In this document: positions 1 to 5,635 of the stretch, in pieces
Layout: the number at the start of each line of letters is the position of its first letter
Position numbering within the stretch: position 1 is the first letter of the stretch
Assembly: GCF_937876455.1 (NCBI RefSeq)
Contig: NZ_CALFIG010000302.1
Location: 1 to 9,451, forward strand
From: an uncultured Flavobacterium sp.
GTDB lineage: Bacteria > Bacteroidota > Bacteroidia > Flavobacteriales > Flavobacteriaceae
Direction of reading: 5' to 3'
DNA length: 9,451 nt
Position numbers and translations under genes: made by a program
Notes under the pieces: model-generated
Told to the model about the DNA's origin: nothing
What the model saw: only the letters and a program-made list of their open reading frames with translations
The model's database searches: none

Positions 1-605
1 TCTGAAGCTTCTAAAGACAACATGGGTAATTTATAAAAATCTAATAAAGCTTCTTTTCTAAACGCATATATTCCGATATGTTTCATGTAACGCACCCCTA
101 CGTTTTCTTCCCTAGGAAAAGGAATAACTGCTCTTGAAAAATATAAAGCAAACCCTTTTTGATCTACAATTACTTTTACATTGTTCGGATTATTTATTTC
201 TTCTTTATTAGTGATTTGATACATTAAAGAAGCTAAATCCACTTGTTTAGATGCATCTTCTTTAAAAATAGCTAATAATTGTTCTAACGGTTTTTTGTCA
301 ATAAAGGGTTCATCTCCTTGTACATTCACTACAATGTCAACATCCATATTTTCAACTGCTTCGGCAATTCTATCGCTACCACTTTCGTGATTTTTTTGAC
401 TTCTGATTGCCTTTCCACCATGATTAACTATTTCATCATAAATCACTTCTGAATCAGTAACCACAAAAACATCATCAAAAAGAGCTGTGGCGATAGCCGC
501 TTCATAAGTTCTTAAAATAACTGTCTTTCCACCTAAATCTTGCATTAGTTTTGCAGGAAATCTGGTAGAGGCATAACGAGCAGGAATAACAGCTATTATT
601 TTCAT
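1..605 (-). CDS. kdsB: 3-deoxy-manno-octulosonate cytidylyltransferase (CMP-Kdo synthetase), C-terminus outside window
   Basis: Cytosolic enzyme that joins Kdo and CTP to give CMP-Kdo and pyrophosphate, the activated sugar used to build the inner core of lipopolysaccharide. I translated 201 residues from the ATG at 605-603; the family is usually about 240-250 residues, so roughly the last 40-50 lie beyond the left edge. Visible family motifs are the nucleotide-binding N-terminus IPARYASTRFPAKL (residues 7-20), VVTDSE (48-53), the HESGSDRIAE segment (73-82) and NVQGDEPF (94-101), whose Asp is the metal-binding residue of the family, then the KHIGIYAFRKE region (175-185). The start agrees with the normal KdsB N-terminus (MKIIAVIPARY). 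Its ATG overlaps, as ATGA, the stop of a possible small leader ORF, and the only plausible promoter lies about 120 nt upstream at 726-754. Identity is confident; only the C-terminal part cannot be inspected. Confidence 0.95.
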   Translation of the reverse strand, partial: MKIIAVIPARYASTRFPAKLMQDLGGKTVILRTYEAAIATALFDDVFVVTDSEVIYDEIVNHGGKAIRSQKNHESGSDRIAEAVENMDVDIVVNVQGDEPFIDKKPLEQLLAIFKEDASKQVDLASLMYQITNKEEINNPNNVKVIVDQKGFALYFSRAVIPFPREENVGVRYMKHIGIYAFRKEALLDFYKLPMLSLEAS

Positions 606-709
606 ATGTAGATATTTATTTGTTTTTTAATGATGTATAGTATGCTTTGCCAGTTCAACTTCGTTTCGTGTCGCATATCCTCATTATTATTTGCATATTG
701 CGATTTCAT
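602..709 (-). CDS. Possible 35-aa leader peptide / small protein upstream of kdsB
   Basis: Open reading frame of 35 codons plus TGA in the gap between the helicase gene and kdsB. It begins MKSQYANNNEDMRHETK and ends KKQINIYI: a polar N-terminal half, then a stretch (NWQSILYIIKKQ) that could form an amphipathic helix. Two things support translation. Its ATG lies 16 nt downstream of the -7 element of a good promoter (726-733), the same spacing seen before other genes here, and its TGA overlaps the kdsB ATG as ATGA, the arrangement expected for translational coupling. Against it, the codons (CGA, TCG, ACG, AAG, GAG) differ from the AAA/GAA/AGA-rich neighbours, there is no Shine-Dalgarno sequence, and the middle is more GC-rich than its surroundings, so it could be untranslated leader or another element. 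I do not recognise the peptide. No function is proposed beyond a possible leader role. Confidence 0.3.
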   Translation of the reverse strand: MKSQYANNNEDMRHETKLNWQSILYIIKKQINIYI

Positions 710-725
710 ATCTTTATTTTTTATA

Positions 726-754
726 CAAACTTACATTTTTGTTTTAACTTTCAA
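726..754 (-). promoter_or_regulatory. Bacteroidetes-type promoter for the leader ORF and kdsB
   Basis: On the minus strand TAAGTTTG (733-726) matches the -7 consensus TAnnTTTG, and TTTG (755-752) provides the -33 TTG with an 18-nt spacer, inside the known 17-23 nt range. It is the only promoter in the window with both elements in place. The -33 part lies just upstream of the helicase stop codon on the same strand, i.e. overlapping the end of that gene region. Transcription would start near 720, leaving about 115 nt before the kdsB ATG but only about 10 nt before the leader ORF. Confidence 0.6.
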
Positions 755-2168
755 AAAAATCATCTTTAAAACCTATTAAATACAATTTGTTTTGAGCACG
801 TGTAACCGCTGTGTATAACCATCTAACATACTCTTTGTCTATACCATCTGGAAGATACGGCTGTTCTATAAATACAGTACACCATTGCCCCCCTTGCGAT
901 TTATGACATGTAATAGCATATGAAAATTTAACCTGTAAAGCATTAAAATAAGGGTTTGACTTCACTTTTAATAATTTTCTATATTGCTGGCGTTCCTCTT
1001 CATAGTCTTGAAGTACTTCTTGGTATAACTTGTTTGATTCTTCATAAGTTAAAGAAGGTGATTCGCTAGTTAAAGTATCTAATAATAGTAAAGTTTCAAA
1101 AGGTAATTCATTTGGATAATCTACCATTCTAATGGTCACTTCTGCAAATTTAAAACCATATAATTCCTTAATTGAACGAATGGCTAAAACTTCAACAATA
1201 TCTCCATTTGCAATAAAACCAGCTTCAGAAGTTTCCTTAAGCCAAAAATAATTATTTTTAACTACCATCAAAAAATCACCAATAGCAAGTTCACTATCTT
1301 TTCCTAATATTTTTGACCTAATTTGCTGATTATATTGGTTTGCTCTTTTGTTTGAACGCACAATAAACGCTGTATCTTCTATGCTAAAATTAGCATACGC
1401 TTGATGTATAGCATCTTCAATATCATACCCATTTTGAAGCCTAACAATATCGTTGAATCCTTTTATTTTAAATTGAAAATCTGAAAAAAAGTTAAGTTTT
1501 AACAATCCTCTTAATTCGGTTGCATTATATAAAATTCCCGATTTTTCGGCTTGACGCATAACTTCATCTAATTCGATTTCAATAATATTCTTATTGTAAT
1601 GTAAGGCCAATGAATCACTATTTAAGGCTGGACTCACATTGGATTGAATAGGTGGTAATTGGGCAGTATCTCCTACTAAAATTAATTTACAATTTTGACC
1701 CGCATCAACATAGAATAATAAATCATCTAAAAGCGAACCGTTTACATACATAGTATTTTCCGATTGTGAATCACCTATCATAGATGCTTCATCCACAATA
1801 AAAACAGTATTTTTAAATTTGTTTGCTTGCAAAACAAATCCCATTCCACCATTTTTATTTTTTTTTGGATAGTAAATGCGTTTGTGTATGGTATACGCTT
1901 GTTTTTCGGCATAATTCGCCATTACTTTTGCTGCACGACCTGTCGGTGCTAATAAAACATATTTTTGATTAATATATTGAAGATGATTAACTAATGCCGA
2001 TATAACTGTTGTTTTTCCTGTCCCAGCAAAACCTTTTAATACAAATAATTCATCTTGTGTTGTGGCTAGCAAATAATGCGCTACTTTTTCAAAAAAAAAT
2101 GCTTGAGGCGCAGTGGGCTCAAAGGGAAATTTTTCAAGTACTAAACGAAAAAATTGTGCTGGTGACAT
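744..2168 (-). CDS. Superfamily 1B (RecD/Pif1/Dda-like) ATP-dependent DNA helicase
   Basis: A 474-residue stand-alone helicase expected to unwind DNA 5'-3' using ATP in DNA repair or replication; the exact role is not known from sequence. The SF1 motifs appear in order: Walker A GFAGTGKTT (46-54), motif Ia LAPTGRAAKVM (73-83), Walker B VDEASM (125-130), motif III LVGDTAQLPP (164-173), motif IV with LDEVMRQ (200-206), motif V YAITCHKSQG (417-426, the UvrD_C_2 signature) and motif VI YTAVTRAQ (452-459). There is no RecD2-type N-terminal extension and no RecB/RecC partner beside it, so it is not the exonuclease V subunit RecD itself. It is transcribed divergently from the DUF3822-rsmD operon; a -7 element lies 17 nt before its ATG. 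All catalytic motifs are intact. Annotation pipelines would call it AAA family ATPase or ATP-dependent RecD-like helicase. Confidence 0.93.
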   Translation of the reverse strand: MSPAQFFRLVLEKFPFEPTAPQAFFFEKVAHYLLATTQDELFVLKGFAGTGKTTVISALVNHLQYINQKYVLLAPTGRAAKVMANYAEKQAYTIHKRIYYPKKNKNGGMGFVLQANKFKNTVFIVDEASMIGDSQSENTMYVNGSLLDDLLFYVDAGQNCKLILVGDTAQLPPIQSNVSPALNSDSLALHYNKNIIEIELDEVMRQAEKSGILYNATELRGLLKLNFFSDFQFKIKGFNDIVRLQNGYDIEDAIHQAYANFSIEDTAFIVRSNKRANQYNQQIRSKILGKDSELAIGDFLMVVKNNYFWLKETSEAGFIANGDIVEVLAIRSIKELYGFKFAEVTIRMVDYPNELPFETLLLLDTLTSESPSLTYEESNKLYQEVLQDYEEERQQYRKLLKVKSNPYFNALQVKFSYAITCHKSQGGQWCTVFIEQPYLPDGIDKEYVRWLYTAVTRAQNKLYLIGFKDDFFES

Positions 2169-2185
2169 AGTTGATATTTGCCTTT

Positions 2186-2193
2186 CAAAGATA
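2186..2193 (-). promoter_or_regulatory. -7 element of the helicase promoter
   Basis: Minus-strand TATCTTTG matches TAnnTTTG exactly and lies 17 nt upstream of the helicase ATG. I see no TTG at the expected -33 distance, so only half of the consensus supports it. Confidence 0.45.
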
Positions 2194-2245
2194 GTAAAGC
2201 TCTTTATAATTCTACTAAAATGATAGCATATTTCAACAAAAAATG

Positions 2246-2253
2246 TAAATTTG
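2246..2253 (+). promoter_or_regulatory. -7 element of the DUF3822-rsmD operon promoter
   Basis: TAAATTTG matches TAnnTTTG exactly and lies 17 nt before the ATG at 2271, implying a 5' leader of only about 10 nt. No clear -33 TTG is present 17-23 nt upstream. It is divergent to the helicase promoter in the same 102-nt gap. Confidence 0.5.
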
Positions 2254-2270
2254 TATCATAAACCCTATTC

Positions 2271-3074
2271 ATGCATTCAGATATTACAAAAAAAACATAC
2301 AAAAAGTTAAGTTTTGAGGTTGCTCCTCATGCATTGTCTTTTTGCATAACAGACTTAGTTAGCAATAAAATTGTTACACATAAAAGTTTTGAAGTAAATG
2401 TGAATGAAGTCATGGAAGAAGCTTTTTGGAAAATTTTTGTAGAGCATCCTATTCTTGCTGAAAAATATGATGAAATTGTAGTTGTACACAACTCTAATCT
2501 AAATACATTTGTTCCTACCTCTCTATTTGATCCTATGCAGTTGGGAAGTTATTTACAATATAATTCTAAAGTATTTGAAACAGATTATTTTGCTTACGAT
2601 TATTTAGACACGTATGAATTAAATAATGTTTTTATTCCTTATACGGCTATAAACAACTATCTATTAGATCATTATGATACCTTTGATTTTAAAAATTGCA
2701 ATTCTATTTTTGTAAAAAAGGCATTAGACTTTTCAAAAAACAAAGATTACAAACAAGTCTGGGTTCATTTTCAAAAAGATAGATTTGAAATTGTTGTAAC
2801 AAAAAATCAACAACTTTTACTTTTTAATACGTTTACCTATAAAACTTTAGAAGATTTTATTTATTATGTGTTGTTTACTTACGAACAATTACAACTAAAT
2901 CCAGAAGCAGTTCCATTACAATTTATAGGTGAAATAGATACAGAAAGTAGTTATTTTAAAATTGCTTACAAGTACATTAGAAACTGTTCTATTCTTGATG
3001 TTACGTATTTAACCCATGCTTTTGGCACTACCGAAAAGGAATTATTAAAGCATTTTATACTATTCCATTCATGA
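2271..3074 (+). CDS. DUF3822 family protein of unknown function
   Basis: A 267-residue protein that I recognise as DUF3822, a Bacteroidetes family commonly found beside rsmD. It has no signal peptide or membrane segment, so it should be cytosolic. Recognisable blocks are the N-terminal strand LSFCITD (22-28), the segment VVHNSNLNTFVPTSLFDP (71-88), and the C-terminal block FTYKTLEDFIYYVLFTYEQL (188-207) followed by LQFIGEI (216-222). The pattern of two similar alternating strand/helix halves with a glycine-containing strand near the end is compatible with an actin-like (ASKHA/PilM-type) fold, but I see no convincing phosphate-binding motif; that is inference only. The ATGA at 3071-3074 is shared with the start of rsmD, so the two are probably translationally coupled. 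The function is unknown; the position suggests, without proof, a tie to rRNA modification or ribosome assembly. Confidence 0.85.
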   Translation: MHSDITKKTYKKLSFEVAPHALSFCITDLVSNKIVTHKSFEVNVNEVMEEAFWKIFVEHPILAEKYDEIVVVHNSNLNTFVPTSLFDPMQLGSYLQYNSKVFETDYFAYDYLDTYELNNVFIPYTAINNYLLDHYDTFDFKNCNSIFVKKALDFSKNKDYKQVWVHFQKDRFEIVVTKNQQLLLFNTFTYKTLEDFIYYVLFTYEQLQLNPEAVPLQFIGEIDTESSYFKIAYKYIRNCSILDVTYLTHAFGTTEKELLKHFILFHS

Positions 3075-3622
3075 GAATAATTTCTGGAAAATTTAAAGGG
3101 AGAAGATTACAAGCGCCTAAAAACCTCCCTGTAAGACCTACAACAGATATGGCTAAAGAAGCCTTATTCAACATATTAAATAACCATTTTAACTTTTCGG
3201 AATTAAAAATATTAGATTTATTCGCGGGTACAGGAAATATTAGCTACGAGTTTGCCTCAAGAGGCTCCGCTCCTATTTTGTGTATTGATGCAGATTTTGG
3301 CTGTGTAAACTATATAAAAAAAATAGCAAATGAATTAGATTTTGATATAACAGCTATAAAAAGTGATGTATTTAAGTTTTTAGAAAAAAACAATAGTACG
3401 TATGATCTTATTTTTGCTGACCCTCCCTATCATTTAGAACAAAAAGATTTTGAAAAAATTGTTCAATTGACATTTGAAAATGAATTATTAGATGAAGTGG
3501 GTATGTTAATAGTTGAACATTCAAAAGACACAAAATTAGATCATTTAGACTATTTTTCATTCGTTCGAACGTATGGTGGAACTGCTTTTTCATTCTTTGA
3601 ATATGAAAATGATGAGGAATAA
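3071..3622 (+). CDS. rsmD: 16S rRNA (guanine(966)-N(2))-methyltransferase RsmD
   Basis: S-adenosylmethionine-dependent enzyme that methylates N2 of G966 (E. coli numbering) in 16S rRNA of the assembling 30S subunit. The 183-residue length is slightly below E. coli RsmD (about 198). Diagnostic features are the N-terminal MRIISGKFKGRRL with VRPTTDMAKEALFNIL (21-36), the SAM-binding motif I LDLFAGTGN (48-56), the acidic CIDAD (71-75) and the catalytic motif IV ADPPY (116-120), then LIVEHSK (146-152). The start is fixed by this conserved N-terminus and by the ATGA overlap with the DUF3822 stop. The 3' end overlaps the next reading frame. All key residues are present. Confidence 0.95.
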   Translation: MRIISGKFKGRRLQAPKNLPVRPTTDMAKEALFNILNNHFNFSELKILDLFAGTGNISYEFASRGSAPILCIDADFGCVNYIKKIANELDFDITAIKSDVFKFLEKNNSTYDLIFADPPYHLEQKDFEKIVQLTFENELLDEVGMLIVEHSKDTKLDHLDYFSFVRTYGGTAFSFFEYENDEE

Positions 3623-4004
3623 GACGAATAAATTAAAAATACTAGTATTACTTTTAGTACTAACTTCATTAATTGGCTACACAGAATGGGGTAATCAACA
3701 ATCGATGTTCATATTTCAAATGGAGTATGAGTTGTTGACTATAGCTAAAGAAAATACAACTGCTTTTTCACATCCGTTAATACTCTTACCGCTACTAGGA
3801 CAATTTTTATTAATTTATTGTTTACTCGTTAGTGATCCAAATAAAGTATTAATTATATGTGGAGCTTCTGCTATTTTTATTCTTTTGTTTGTTTTCTTTT
3901 TAGTGGGACTTTTAACGCAAAAAATAAAAATAATAAGTAGTGCTTTACCTTTTCTCACTATTTATTTTTATACCCTTTGGTACGCTAAAAAAACAAAAAA
4001 TTAG
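3603..4004 (+). CDS. Small four-helix membrane protein, unknown function
   Basis: About 133 residues, strongly hydrophobic. With M1 at 3603, membrane segments fall at roughly 11-27, 57-76, 82-104 and 110-128, with a lysine/arginine-rich N-terminus (KMMRNKTNK) and a lysine-rich C-terminus (AKKTKN), suggesting both ends are cytoplasmic. Conserved-looking motifs are GYTEWG (25-30) and HPLILLPLLGQ (57-67), the latter with a histidine, prolines and a glutamine in or near a membrane helix. I recall similar uncharacterised proteins in flavobacteria but cannot name a family. The frame is open from an ATG at 3573, but 3603, 3609 or 3612 is more plausible because they avoid a long overlap with rsmD and put the basic residues at the N-terminus. 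It overlaps rsmD by up to 20 nt and so is the last gene of that operon. Its TAG stop overlaps the stop of mgsA on the other strand. Confidence 0.75.
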   Translation: MKMMRNKTNKLKILVLLLVLTSLIGYTEWGNQQSMFIFQMEYELLTIAKENTTAFSHPLILLPLLGQFLLIYCLLVSDPNKVLIICGASAIFILLFVFFLVGLLTQKIKIISSALPFLTIYFYTLWYAKKTKN

Positions 4005-4384
4005 TCTAACGTTAATGCATTTAATAAGAGTTGAGCAGTGGCTTCATTGGTCGCAAGTGGTACATTGTGCACATCACAAATACGAATAAGCATATTAATA
4101 TCTGGCTCATGTGGGTGACTACTCATAGGGTCTTTAAAGAAGAGCACCATTTTACATTTTCCTTCGGCTACTCTAGCCGCAATCTGTGCGTCACCACCTA
4201 AAGGACCACTCAACATTTTTTTAACTTTGATTCCAGCAGCTTCAGCCTTACCGCCCGTTGTACCTGTGGCGATTATTTTAATGTTTTCTTGATGGAGGAT
4301 GGCACTGTTCTTGTTTAAAAACTGAACCAAATCTGCTTTTTTGCCATCATGAGCGATTACAGCGATTTCAAATTTCTTATTCAT
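4001..4384 (-). CDS. mgsA: Methylglyoxal synthase
   Basis: Converts dihydroxyacetone phosphate to methylglyoxal and phosphate, an overflow from glycolysis that frees phosphate when sugar phosphates pile up. Numbered from the ATG at 4384-4382 (127 residues), motifs are VIAHDGKK (9-16), the phosphate-binding ATGTTGGK (39-46), SGPLGGDAQ (59-67, catalytic Asp65), FFKDP (82-86, Asp85) and the HPHEPD segment (90-95) with the His and Asp corresponding to His98 and Asp101 of E. coli MgsA. The frame is open to a TTG at 4393, but ATG at 4384 fits the family N-terminus better. It overlaps the nhaA stop by 8 nt (ATGAATAA), so the genes are almost certainly co-transcribed. It ends shortly after ATNEATAQLLL, lacking the C-terminal extension of the E. 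coli (152 aa) and B. subtilis (137 aa) enzymes; all catalytic residues precede that point. Confidence 0.93.
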   Translation of the reverse strand: MNKKFEIAVIAHDGKKADLVQFLNKNSAILHQENIKIIATGTTGGKAEAAGIKVKKMLSGPLGGDAQIAARVAEGKCKMVLFFKDPMSSHPHEPDINMLIRICDVHNVPLATNEATAQLLLNALTLD

Positions 4385-5540
4385 TGTTATCAACGGGTTT
4401 ATTTTTTAATACTATTTTTAAAAAGACATAGCCCAAACTACCTGCCAGTAATGACGCTAACATAATGATTAATTTTGCATTAGATATAAGCATTTCATTT
4501 TCAAAAGCCAATAACGTAATAAAAATAGACATTGTAAAGCCAACGCCTCCTAAAAATCCTACTCCAACAATTGTTTTCCAATTTAACCCTTCTGGTAATC
4601 TACAAAATCGAAGTTTAACAGCGACGAGAGTCAATAAAAATATTCCTAGTGGCTTACCAATAATCAAACCTAATGCAATACCAATACTAGATGTAGCAAC
4701 TAGAATTTCTTCTATATTGCCATTAACGGCTATAGCTGTATTTGCTAATGCAAAAATGGGAAGTATTACAAAAGCCACAGGTTTATGTAATGCATGTTGC
4801 AATATATAAGAAGTTGATTTTTTTTCTCCCTTTCCAAAAGGTATAGCAAAAGCTAAAAGTACGCCTGTAATAGTGGCATGAATGCCTGAATGCAACATGA
4901 AATACCACATTGCAACACCTCCTATTAAATATGGCATTAAATTTCTAACTTTAAAATATTTTCCTAAAATAAATAAACCTATAAATAGTGCTAGTGCAAT
5001 TAGTAAATTTGTCCAGAGTATTGTTTTAGTGTAAAAAAATGCGATAACCAAAATGGCACCTAAATCATCTATTACTGCTAAAGCTGTCAAAAATATTTTT
5101 AACGAAACGGGCACCCTATTTCCTAATAAAGATAACACACCTAATGCAAAAGCAATATCTGTAGCCATAGGTATTCCAGCACCAGATTGCGTAGCAGTTT
5201 CCCAATTAAAAAATAAATAAATTCCTGCGGGAACTAACATGCCACCTAATGCTGCAAAAATGGGCAACAAAGCATCTTTTTTATTTGATAATTCACCTTG
5301 ATAGATTTCACGTTCTAATTCTAAACCAATGAGTAAGAAAAAAATAGTCATGAGTCCATCATTTATCCAATATTCTAGAGTTTGACCAAAAACAGGAGAC
5401 GTCCAAAAATGATGATAACTAAAACCAATTGACGAATTAGCTACTAGTAAAGAGATTATTGTACACGAAATTAAAATAAATCCTCCTATTTTTTCGCTCT
5501 CAAAAAAGTCTTTAAAAATTTTAGTTCGTAGCATATTCAT
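4377..5540 (-). CDS. nhaA: Na+/H+ antiporter NhaA
   Basis: Inner-membrane antiporter that expels Na+ (or Li+) in exchange for protons, for sodium tolerance and pH control. The 387 residues match the usual length (E. coli 388), and about a dozen hydrophobic segments are visible. Function-critical residues are present: ATDIAFALG (126-134), with Thr127-Asp128 corresponding to the broken-helix TM IV residues, the ion-binding aspartate pair in AVIDDLGA (155-162; Asp158, Asp159, equivalent to Asp163/164), and the TM X lysine in IIGKPLG (293-299; Lys296). The closing signature GVGFTMSIFI (332-341) is also typical. A -7 promoter element lies 13 nt before the ATG; a second ATG two codons on (5534) is possible. 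The stop overlaps the start of mgsA. Nothing is missing or broken. Confidence 0.95.
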   Translation of the reverse strand: MNMLRTKIFKDFFESEKIGGFILISCTIISLLVANSSIGFSYHHFWTSPVFGQTLEYWINDGLMTIFFLLIGLELEREIYQGELSNKKDALLPIFAALGGMLVPAGIYLFFNWETATQSGAGIPMATDIAFALGVLSLLGNRVPVSLKIFLTALAVIDDLGAILVIAFFYTKTILWTNLLIALALFIGLFILGKYFKVRNLMPYLIGGVAMWYFMLHSGIHATITGVLLAFAIPFGKGEKKSTSYILQHALHKPVAFVILPIFALANTAIAVNGNIEEILVATSSIGIALGLIIGKPLGIFLLTLVAVKLRFCRLPEGLNWKTIVGVGFLGGVGFTMSIFITLLAFENEMLISNAKLIIMLASLLAGSLGYVFLKIVLKNKPVDNNE

Positions 5541-5553
5541 TTCTATTTAATAA

Positions 5554-5561
5554 CAAAAATA
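5554..5561 (-). promoter_or_regulatory. -7 element of the nhaA-mgsA promoter
   Basis: Minus-strand TATTTTTG matches TAnnTTTG exactly and lies 13 nt before the nhaA ATG. It follows directly after the terminator of the upstream operon, as expected for a new transcription unit. No exact -33 TTG is visible at the usual distance. Confidence 0.45.
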
Positions 5562-5577
5562 CTATTTTTTAAAAGAA

Positions 5578-5612
5578 AACCCTTTGTAAATAAAAATTAC
5601 TTACAAAGGGTT
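5578..5612 (-). terminator. Rho-independent terminator of the pfkA-gapA-kinase operon
   Basis: Perfect 12-bp inverted repeat, AACCCTTTGTAA (5578-5589) and TTACAAAGGGTT (5601-5612), with an 11-nt AT-rich loop. Read leftward on the minus strand the second arm is followed by TTCTTTT, a U-rich tract. It begins 24 nt beyond the kinase stop codon and lies upstream of the nhaA promoter, so it separates two same-strand units. The plus-strand side has no comparable T-run, so it should act in one direction. Confidence 0.8.
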
Positions 5613-5635
5613 AATAAACCTTTTAATTCGGATAA

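Noticed and set aside
744..2168. Helicase as part of a phage-defence system
   Set aside because: It stands alone among core genes, with no nuclease or other defence partner in the window, and resembles the common flavobacterial housekeeping helicase.
3408..3593. 61-codon minus-strand ORF inside rsmD
   Set aside because: It lies entirely opposite the conserved catalytic part of rsmD and has no recognisable motif or promoter; a shadow frame.
4385..4393. TTG start for mgsA at 4393
   Set aside because: The ATG three codons downstream at 4384 matches the family N-terminus and gives the compact ATGAATAA overlap with nhaA.
4465..4809. 114-codon plus-strand ORF inside nhaA
   Set aside because: Antisense to conserved NhaA membrane helices including the Lys296 region; its sequence has no family resemblance.
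5578..5612. The 12-bp inverted repeat as an operator for nhaA
   Set aside because: A long loop, a U-tract on the downstream side and its position after a stop codon fit a terminator better, although a second role is not excluded.
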